Source of the DNA: Meconema thalassinum
Lineage: Eukaryota > Arthropoda > Insecta > Orthoptera > Tettigoniidae
Length of the DNA stretch: 64,000 nt
Direction: 5' to 3'
Assembly: GCA_946902985.2 (NCBI GenBank)
Contig: OX336397.1
Span: 187,802,813 to 187,866,812, forward strand
Shown here: piece after piece, positions 55,492 through 64,000 of the stretch
Layout: each line of letters begins with the position of its first letter
Numbering within the stretch: the stretch's first letter is position 1
Made by a program: the position numbers and the translations under genes
Notes under the pieces: model-generated
Told to the model about the DNA's origin: nothing
Database searches by the model: none
The model's input: the letters and a program-made list of their open reading frames with translations, nothing else

Positions 55492-56624
55492 TCACACTAT
55501 GAACCTGCCCGACTCATCGCGCGAGAAAGATTTCCGAAAATGCTCCTCGCATTCACTTTTTTCCTGGGAATGGCTACAAGTCGTAAGCTCCTCCTGTTCC
55601 CAAAAGCGTTCCACCTGTGTGTGCAAGGTTTCAGCCGTGGACAACAATGATGTTGTTCCATTCTTTCGTTGTTGAACTGAGTGAGGGGGTAAACATCTTG
55701 AAAGCACCCAACCAAGTCGTGTACTTTGAAGAGTAGGGTAACCATCCCTCGATTGTTGTTCGGGTCTTAAGACTTCAAAGAACACAGTAGCACCTAACAG
55801 CAGATCTATCATTTTGGGCTGGTTGAAATTAGGGTCAGATAGTGGAATGTTGACGGCAGTTGCCAGTCCTCGTAATCTATTCATGATGAAGGCAGCGGGC
55901 CAGTAATCTGACGCAAGACAGAACATACTATATGCCGACTATAAGTACCAACTCTCGACTCTATCTGAAGTTGACTGAAGTAAGAGGATTCAGTCACTCG
56001 AGTATTTCTAATACCATTGATGGGTAACGAATGACAATTCAGCTTGATACCCAAACGGTCCACTAAGTCTCGAGACACGAAGTTCATCTGTGATGCACTG
56101 TCTAATAGTGTTCGACATTGATGCATTCGACCTTCGCTATCCCTAATGTTAATATTGGTAGTTGATAACAATACTTCATTGTGTGGACATGAACTTCTGA
56201 CAGAACAATATGCTTGCTGCGGAGATGCACTGTGTAACGGAGTAGCAGTACTGTTCATATTCTGGTCTATATTTAACAATGTGTGGTGACTTTTATTGCA
56301 CCTTCTGCAGTTACCTGGGTTGCAATTGTTGGCTACAAAGTCACTTCTCAAGCAATTTAAACAGAGATTATGTTCCCTCACAACACCTATACGGCTATTT
56401 ACGTCCATGTACTTGAAATTTGGGCATTGATGCAGACTGTTAGATGTCTTGCATAGCACACAATAATTTGACGTAGTGACGAAGGCTCGGTATGGTCTCC
56501 TTGAACTTGTACCTTGCTTGACCTCATCTTGGGTTACAGCAGCTATCTTGTTGGACGTGACTATTTCTAAAGTTTGGCATTTGTTTTCCAAGAATTGAAT
56601 TAAGTCCTTCAAGTTGGTGTGCAT
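55492..56624 (-). pseudogene. BEL/Pao 2 zinc knuckle and protease region
   Basis: Frame 55881-56624 has CVLCKTSNSLHQC, CLNCLRSDFVANNC and CRRCNKSHHTLL (zinc knuckles), then CRTLLDSASQMNFVSRDLV (aspartic protease, with Asp-Ser-Ala in place of Asp-Ser/Thr-Gly). A frameshift leads into 55492-55926, with PKMIDLLLGATVFFEVL and QSTRLGWVLSR, the DUF1758-type region before the RT. Confidence 0.8.
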
Positions 56625-57396
56625 TTTATTTAAAGTACCATTCTCCCATTTTTCCTGAGATTGAGACTGATTCTTTCCAAAACTAAGTGTGAGGGTATAA
56701 GATCTTTCAAGGGCGTTTCAATTTTTATAGCTTCTATGGCATTTAAGTTGCTGCAAAGTTGATTTATTAGGAAAAGCAGCTCTTTAGGAGAATCATGCTT
56801 TGCGTTCGGGAGTGACATTAATTTCTTGATGTAACGGTCTGATATAAGTCTGGGATTGTGATAACGACTGCGAATCAAGTCTCATGCGACCTTGAAGTTA
56901 TCCTGTGAAATGGGTAAATTCTCAATTAGGTGGTGAGGTTCACCAGACAAGCATTATAGAAGATAATAATTTCTGTGAATGTCTGTGATTGAATCGTTGT
57001 TGATGATCAGCGCTACAGAGGTGTAATAGGAATGCATGACATCTTGTAGAGCGCCACTGAACAAGGGTAGGGAAATAGTTGGAAGTTTTAGTGGGCAACT
57101 ATTGCTCATGTTATCAATATTTACAGGCAGAGGTAGGTAGGTGTGTATGTCCAAACTTAAGTCAACAGAGGCTGCTCTATCTACATCATGTGATTCATTT
57201 CAGGATCATCGATTTCCAATTGGGTCTGAATGTCATTATATTTATTCATTAATCTCGCCAACGGTTGCTTCCTAAACTTAATGTCGTTGAGATTACCCCC
57301 TACTGCAAATGCATCCCCGAATGTACCTAAGCGAGTCACGTGATATTTTACGACTTCTCTTTTCTTTATTAATACACGTTCCTGATCGGCATCCAT
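56625..57396 (-). pseudogene. BEL/Pao 2 Gag N-terminal region
   Basis: Starts at ATG 57394-57396 (MDADQERVLIKKREVV). Pieces in three frames: LKLPTISLPLFSGALQDVMH (the 'LPxFSG' DUF1759 wording, near 57090), then HNPRLISDRYIKKLMSLPNA and NLNAIEAIKIETPLKDLI. The order is normal for the family. Confidence 0.75.
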
Positions 57397-57639
57397 AATG
57401 ACCCGAGAAAAAAAGTATGAAACATGTGCTGAACCAGATCGTACTTACTGGTGCTGATCTGTGCTATCTAAATTTCAAACCAAGAAAGCTATTTTCTTAG
57501 ATGTTTTCGTAGTATTCTCTGTGTTCGCTTTAAACCGACAATCAGGAAGACAAAAAAGGTTGGTGTTGGTAAAACATTTATCTGGTAGCAGTTTAAAAAA
57601 ACTCCTCGTAAAATAACTTATACTGTTTTATTATATTAA

Positions 57640-57789
57640 TTCTAAAACAAGGTAAACATCTGATAAAATATGGCAATGAGCTCCCTGATCCCAAAGAATA
57701 TAACATCACGCACAAAAAAGCCCAACAACTCCCGACTCTGCTGCGGGCACTGCCGTCCGTAGGCACTGGGTGAACCACTTTTGAGTCCA
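57640..57789 (-). repeat. LTR-like segment, right (5' LTR of element 2)
   Basis: Begins TGGACTCAAAAGTGGTTC on the minus strand. Its outer edge (57789) touches the 84-bp satellite directly. Confidence 0.55.
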
Positions 57790-60700
57790 GGGAGGATCAC
57801 CGTACAGGCGCCCCCTCCCCTGTATGGCTGGGCATCTTATATTCAGGGGGGCCCTAGCAAGGTCTCTAGGGAGTGTGAGAGCTCACTGTGGTGCCCCCTC
57901 CCCTGTATGGCTGGGCGTCTTATATTCAGAGGCGGCCCTAGCAAAGTTTCCAGGAAGTGCGAGAGCTCATTGTGGTGCACCCTCCCCCGTATGGCTGGGC
58001 ATCTTATATTCAGAGGGGACCCTAGCAAGGTCTCTAGGGGGTGCGAGAGCTCATTGTGGCGCCCCCTCCCCTGAATGGCTGGGAATCCTATATACAGAAT
58101 TGGCCCTAGCAAAGTTTCCAGGGGTTGCGAGAGCTCATTGTGGTGCCCCCTCCCCTGTATGGCTGGGCATCTTATATTCAGAGGCGGCCCTAGCAAAGTT
58201 TCCAGGAAGTGCGAGAACTCATTGTGGTGCAACCTCCCCCGTATGGCTGGGCATCTTATACTCAGAGGGGACCCTAGCAAGGTTTCCAGGAGCTGCGAGA
58301 GCTCATTCTGGGGCCCCTTACTCTGTATGGCTGTGCATCTTATATTCAGAGGGTGCCCTAGCAAGGTTTCCAGGGGGGGGGGCGAGAGCACTTTGTGGTG
58401 CCCCCTCCCCTTTATGGCTGGGCATCTTATATTCAGAGGAGGCCCTAGCAAGGTTTCCAGGAGCTGCGAGAGCACATTGTGGGGCCCCCTCCCCTTTATG
58501 GCTGGGCATCTTATATTCAGGGGGGCCCTAGCAAGGTTTCCAGGAGCTGCGAGAGCACATTGTGGTGGCCCCTCCCTTTTATGGCTGGGCATCTTATATT
58601 CAGGGGGGCCCTAGCAAGGTTTCCAAGAGGTGCGAGAGCTCATTGTGGCGCCCCCTCCCCTGTATGGCTGGGCATCTTATATTCAGAGGAGGCCCTAGCA
58701 AGGTTTCCAGGAGCTGCGAGAGCACATTGTGGTGCCCCCTCCCCTTTATGGCTGGGCATCTTCTATTCAGGGGGGCCTTAGCAAGGTTTCCAAGAGGTGC
58801 GAGAGCTCATTGTGGCGCCCCCTCCCTGTATGGCTGGGCATCTTTAATTCAGAGGGGGCCCTAGCATGGTCTCTAGGGAGTGTGGGAACTCATTATGGCG
58901 CCCCCTCCGCTGTATGGCTGGGCATCTTATATTCAGAGGGGGCCCTAGCAAGGTTTCCAGATGGTGCGAGAGTTCATTGTGGCGCCCCCTCCCCTGTATG
59001 GCTGGGCATCTTATATCCAGGGGAGGCCCTAGCAAGGTTCCCAGATGGTGCGAGAGCTCATTGTGGCGCCCCCTCCCCTGTATGGCTGGGCATCTTATAT
59101 CCAGAGGAGGCCCTAGTAAGGATTCCAAGAGGTGCGAGAGCTCATTGTGGTGCCCCTCCCCTGTATGGCTGGGCATCTTATATCCAGAGGAGGCCCTAGT
59201 AAGTTTTCCAAGAGGTGCGAGAGCTCATGGTAGCGCTCCACCACTGTATGGCTGGGCATCTGATATTCAGAGGGGGCCCTAGCAAGGTTTCCAGATGGTG
59301 CGAGAGCTCATTGTGGCGCCCCCACCCCTGTATGGCTGGGCATCTTATATCCAGAGGAGGCCCTAGTAAGGTTTCCAAGAGGTGCGAGAGCTCATTGTGG
59401 CGCCCCCTCCCCTGTATGGCTGGGCATCTTATATCCAGAGGAGGCCCTAGTAAGGTTTCCAAGAGGTGCGAGAGCTCATTGTGGCGCCCCCTCCCCTGTA
59501 TGGCTGGGCATCTTTAATTCAGAGGGGGCACTAGCATGGTCTCTAGGGAGTGTGGGAACTCATTATGGCGCCCCCTCCGCTGTATGGCTGGGCATCTTAT
59601 ATTCAGAGGGGGCCCTAGCAAGGCTTCCAGGAGGTGCGAGAGCACATTGTGGTGCCCCCTCCCCTGTATGGCTGGGCATCTTATATTCAGAGGGGGCCCT
59701 AGCAAGGCTTCTAGGAGTTGCGAGACCTCATTGTGGTGCCCCCTCCCCCGTATGGCTGTGCATCGTATATTCAGAGGCGGCCCTAGCAAAGTTTTCAGGT
59801 GATGCGAGAGCTTATTGTGGTGCCCCCTTCTCTGTATGGCTGGGCATCTTATATTCAGAGGGGGCCCTAGCAAGGCTTCTAGGAGTTGCGAGACCTCACT
59901 GTGGCGCCCCCTCCCCTGTATGGCTGGGCATCTTATATTCAGAGGCGGCCCTAGCAAGGTTTCCAGGGGGTGTGAGAGCTCATTGTGGCGCCCCCTCGTC
60001 TGTATGGCCGGACATTTTATATTCAGAGGGGGCCCTATCAAGGTTTCCAGGAGGTGCGAGAGCTCATTGTGGTGCCCCCTCCCCTGTTTGGCTGGGCATC
60101 TTATATTCAGAGGGGGCCCTAGCAAGTTTTCCAGGAGGTGCGAGAGCTCATTGTGGTGGCCCCTCCCCTGTATGGCTGGGCATCTTATATTCAGAGGGAG
60201 CCCTAGCAAGTTTTCCAGGAGGTGCGAGAGCTCACTGTGGTGGCCCTTCCCCTGTATGGCTGGGCATCTTATATTCAGAGGGGGCCCTAGCAAGGCATCT
60301 AGTAGTTGCGAGAGTTCATTGTGGTGCCCCCTCCCCTGTATGGCTGGGCATCTTATATTCAGAGGCGGCCCTAGCAGGGTTTCCAGGAGGTGCGAGAGTT
60401 CATTGTGGTGCCCCCTCCCCTGTATGGCTGGGCATCTTATATTCAGAGGGGGCCCTAGCAAGGCATCTAGTAGTTGCGAGAGTTCATTGTGGTGCCCCCT
60501 CCCCTGTATGGCTGGGCATCTTATATTCAGAGGGGGCCCTAGCAAGGTTCCCAGGAGGTGCGAGAGCTCATTGTGGTGCCCCCTCCCCTGTATGGCTGGG
60601 CATCTTATATTCAGAGGGGGCCCTAGCAAGGTCTCTAGGGAGTGTGAGAGCTCATTCTGGTGCCCCCTCCCCTGTATGGCTGGGCATCTTATATTCAGAG

Positions 60701-63700
60701 GGGGCCCTAGCAAGGTTTCCAGGGGGTGTGAGAGCTCATCGTGGCGCCACCTCGCCTGTATGGCCTGGCATCTTATATTCAGAGGGGGCCCTAGCAAGGT
60801 TTCCAGGTGGTGCGAGAGCTCATTGTGGCGCCCCCTCCCCTGTATGGCCGGGTGTCTTATATTCAGAGGTGGCCCTAGCAAGGTGACCGGGGGGTTCGAG
60901 AGCTCATTGTTGCGCCCCCTCCCCTGTATGGCCGGGTGTCTTATATTCAGAGGGGGCCCTAGCAAGGTGACCGGGGGTTCGAGAGCTCATGGTGGCCCCC
61001 TCTCCCCTGTATGGCCGAGTATCTTATATTCAGAGGGGCCCCTAGCAAGATTTCCAAGGGGTGTGAGACCACATTGTGGCGCCCCCTCCCCGTTTTGGCT
61101 GGGCATCTTAAAAATCCGAGGGGCCCCAAGCAAGGTTTCCAGCGGGGGGAGAGCTCATTGTGGCGCCCCTTGTCCTGTATGGCCGGGCATCTTATAATCA
61201 GAGGGGGCCCTAGCAAGGTTTCCAGGGGATACGAGATCTCATTGTGGTGCCCCCACACCTGTATGGCTGGGCATCTTATATTCAGAGGGGGCCCTAGCAG
61301 GGTTTCCAGGAGGGGCGAGAGCTCATTGTCGTGCCCCCTCCCCTGTATGGCTGGGCATCTTATATTCAGAGGGGGCCCTAGCAAGGCTTCTAGTAGTTGC
61401 GAGAGTTCATTGTGTTGCCCCCTCCCCTGTATGGCTGGGCATCTTATATTCAGAGGGGGCCCTAGCAAGGCTTCTAGGAGTTGCGAGAGCTCATTGTGGT
61501 GCCCCTCCCCTGTATGGCTGGGCATCTTATATTCAGAGGTGGCCATAGCATAGTTTCCAGGAAGTGCGAGAGCTCATTGTGGTGCCCCCTCCCCTGTATG
61601 GCTAGGCATCTTATATTCAGAGGTGGCCATAGCAAAGTTTCCAGGAAGTGCGAGAGCTCATTGTGGTGCCCCCTCCCCCGTATGGCTGGGCATCTTATAT
61701 TCAGAGGGGGCCATAGCAAGGTTTACAGGAGGTGCGAGAGCTCATTGTGGTGCCCCCTCCCCTGTATGGCTGGGCATCTTATATTCAGAGCGGGCCCTAG
61801 CAAAGTCTCTAGGGGGTGTGAGAGCTCATTGTGGCGCCCCCTCGTCTGTATGGCCGGGCATCTTATATTCAGAGGGAGCCCTAGCAAGATTTCCAGATGG
61901 TGCGAGAGCTCATTGTGGCGCACCCTCAACTGTATGGCTGGGCATCTTATATTCAGAGGGGGCCCTAGCATGGTCTCTAGGGGGTGTGAGAACTCATTGT
62001 GGCGCCCCCTCCGCTGTATGGCTGGGCATCTTATATCCACACGGGGCCCTAGCAAGGTTTCCAGATGGTGCGAGAGCTCATTGTGTGGCCCCCTCCCCTG
62101 TATGGCTGGGCATCTTATATTCAGTGGGGGCCCTAGCAAGGTCGCTAGGGGGTGTGAGAGCTCATTGTAGCGCTCCACCACTGTATGGCTGGGCATCTGA
62201 TATTCAGAGGGGGCCCTAGCAAGGTTTCCAGATGGTGCGAGAGCTCATTGTGGCGCCCCCTTCCCTGTATGGCTGGGCATCTTATATTCAGAGCAGGCCC
62301 TAGCAAGGTTTCAAGGGGGTTCGAGAGCTCATTGGGGGGCCCCCTCCCATGTATGGCTGGGCATCTTATATTCAGAGCAGGCCCTAGTAAGGTTTCCAAG
62401 AGGTGCGAGAGCTCATTGCGGCGCCCCCTTCCCTGTATGGCTGGGCATCTTATATTAAGAGCGGCCCTAGCAAGGTCTCTAGGGGGTGTGAGAGCTCATT
62501 GTGGCGCCCCCTCGTCTGTATGGCCGGGCATCTTATATTCAGAGGGGGCCCTAGCAAGGTTTCCAGGAGGTGCGAGAGCTCATTGTGGTGCCCCCTCCCC
62601 GGTATGGCTGGGCATCTTATATTCAGAGCGGGCCCTAGCAAGGTCTCTAGGGGGTGTGAGAGCTAATTGTGGCGCCCCCTCGTCTGTATGGCCGGGCATC
62701 TTATATTCAGAGGGGGCCCTAGCAAGATTTCCAGATGGTGCGAGAGCTCATTGTGGCGCACTCTCAACTGTATGGCTGGGCATCTTATAGTCAGAGGGGG
62801 CCCTAGCATGGTCACTAGGGGATGTGAGAGCTCATTGTGGTGCCCCCTCCCCTGTATGGCTGGGCATCTTATATTCAGAGGCGGCCCTAGCAAGGTTTCC
62901 AGGGGGTGTGAGAGCTCATTGTGTTGCCCCCTCCCCTGTTTGGCTGGGCATCTTATATTCAGAGGGGGCCCTAGCAAGGCTTCTAGGATTTGCGAGAGTT
63001 CATTTTGGTGCCCCCTCCCCTGTATGGCTGGGCATCTTATATTCAGAGGGGGCCCTAGCAAGGTTCCCAGGAGGTGCGAGAGCTCATTGTGGTGCCCCCT
63101 CCCCTGTATGGCTGGGCATCTTATATTCAGAGGGGGCCCTAGCAAGGTCTCTAGGGAGTGTGAGAGCTCATCGTGGCGCCACCTCGTCTGTATGGCCGGG
63201 CATTTTATATTCAGAGGGGAACCTAGCAAGGTTTCCAGGATGTGCGAGAGCTCATTGTGGTGCCCCCTCCCCTGTATGGCTGGGCATCTTATATTCAGAA
63301 GGGGCCCTAGCAAGGTCTCTAGGGGTTGTGAGAGCTCATTGTGGTGCTCCCTCCCCTGTATGGCTGGGCATCTTATATTCAGAGGCGGCCCTAGCAAGGT
63401 TTCCAGGGGGTGTGAGAGCTCATTGTGGCGCCCCCTCGTCTGTATGGCCGGGCATTTTATATTCAGAGGGGGCCCTAGCAAGGTTTCCAGGAGGTGCGAG
63501 AGCTCATTGAGGCGCCCCCTCCCCTTGATGGCTGGGCATCATATATTCAGAGGGGGCCCTAGCAAGGTTTCCAGGTGGTGCGAGAGCTCATTGTGGCGCC
63601 CCCTCCCCTGTATGGCCGGGTGTCTTATATTCAGAGGGGGCCCTAGCAAGGTGACCGGGGGGTTCGAAAGCTCATTGTGGCGCCCCCCCCCCCCGTATGG

Positions 63701-64000
63701 CCGGGTGTCTTATATTCAGAGGGGGCCCTAGCAAGGTGACCGGGGGTTCGAGAGCTCATGGTGGCCCCCTCTCCCCTGTATGGCCGAGTATCTTATATTC
63801 AGAGGGGGCCCTAGCAAGATTTCCAAGGGGTGTGAGACCACATTGTGGCGCCCCCTCCCCGTTTTGGCTGGGCATCTTATAAAATCAGAGGGGCCGCAAG
63901 CAAGGTTTCCAGCGGGGGTGAGAGCTCATTGTGGTGCCCCCTGTCCTGTATGGCCGGGCATCTTATATTCAGAGGGGGCCCTAGCAAGGTTTCCAGGGGA
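57790..64000. repeat. 84-bp satellite array, about 74 units, continuing past the window
   Basis: Units recur every 84 bp (GGCATC at 59591, 59675, 59759 and 59843). Consensus segments: CCCCTCCCCTGTATGGCTGG, GCATCTTATATTCAGAGGGG, GCCCTAGCAAGGTTTCCAGG and GGTGCGAGAGCTCATTGTGG. GC-rich, in contrast to the AT-rich flanks. Because 84 = 3 x 28, two forward frames and one reverse frame stay open for hundreds of codons as 28-residue repeats (MAGHLIFRGGPSK..., GALARFPGGARAH..., LGPPLNIRCPAIQ...). They lack a start context, a signal or any known domain, and coexist on both strands; I treat them as by-products. Confidence 0.92.

Larger units (their letters stand above)
52080..57789 (-). mobile_element. 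BEL/Pao LTR retrotransposon 2, reverse orientation
   Basis: Reads right to left: LTR-like segment ending at 57789, Gag (57396 leftward), zinc knuckles and protease, RT, degraded RNase H, integrase with catalytic motifs, Pol C-terminus near 52393, LTR-like segment at about 52080-52220. The two LTR-like segments share GGTTCACCCAGTGC, then CACTGCCG- or GCTGCCG-type wording and GGGAATCATT or GGGAGTTGTT. They diverge in their inner halves, so exact LTR limits and the target duplication are not resolved. The element is a different family from BEL/Pao 1 and retains more of the integrase. Confidence 0.78.

Noticed and set aside
59514..60965. 483-codon and other very long frames in the 84-bp array as protein-coding genes
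   Set aside because: The frames exist because the period is 28 codons. They occur on both strands at once, lack start context or domains, and are broken by indels typical of satellite DNA.

Overview
The window is nuclear DNA from a eukaryote, most likely an arthropod with a large, transposon-swollen genome. I infer a polyneopteran-type insect (orthopteran, stick insect or cockroach grade) from split genes with GT/AG introns, a C2H2 zinc-finger gene of the insect type, many tRNA-derived SINEs, several clades of decayed non-LTR retrotransposon, BEL/Pao LTR elements, a Penelope-like element and long tandem arrays. There are no operons, no bacterial signals, and no rRNA or functional tRNA gene that I can support. 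No alignment was run, so family names rest on recognised motifs.

The one convincing host gene is a five-exon C2H2 zinc-finger gene on the + strand, about 27 kb from the ATG (8704) to the stop (36061). Four small exons (8704-8772, 8971-9069, 20699-20800, 21600-21658) encode an acidic N-terminus with a SUMO-consensus motif (hydrophobic-K-x-E) in each. A large last exon (35512-36061) encodes the fingers. All five exon phases fit. Finger-coding DNA continues past the stop, through two deletions of 11 and 19 nt whose sum is a multiple of three, and then as decaying finger debris to about 41.7 kb. That debris is interrupted by a 2.8-kb DNA transposon, a SINE and a Tc1-like fragment.

Layout: 1-8.7 kb, SINEs and a 905-bp inverted-repeat element. 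8.7-36.7 kb, the zinc-finger gene; its 11.6-kb intron 2 holds a nearly full-length RTE-like LINE, a 77-bp minisatellite and a repeat element containing a 164-bp tandem array; its 13.9-kb intron 4 holds two more LINE remnants, a Penelope-like element and SINEs. 36.7-39.5 kb, DNA transposon with 30-bp terminal inverted repeats. 39.5-41.8 kb, finger debris. 41.8-43.4 kb, a Harbinger-like non-autonomous element with a 3-bp target duplication. 43.7-46.9 kb, degenerate repeats, a transposase relic, a SINE and a THAP fragment. 47.1-51.8 kb, a BEL/Pao element with two LTRs and a 5-bp target duplication. 52.1-57.8 kb, a second, inverted BEL/Pao element. 57.8-64.0 kb, an 84-bp satellite array that runs off the window end and shows higher-order duplication.

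Apart from the zinc-finger gene and one tiny unassigned ORF (3884-4039), every coding signal I recognise belongs to a transposable element, and nearly all of these are broken. Long open frames in the 84-bp array exist because the period is 28 codons; I do not regard them as genes.
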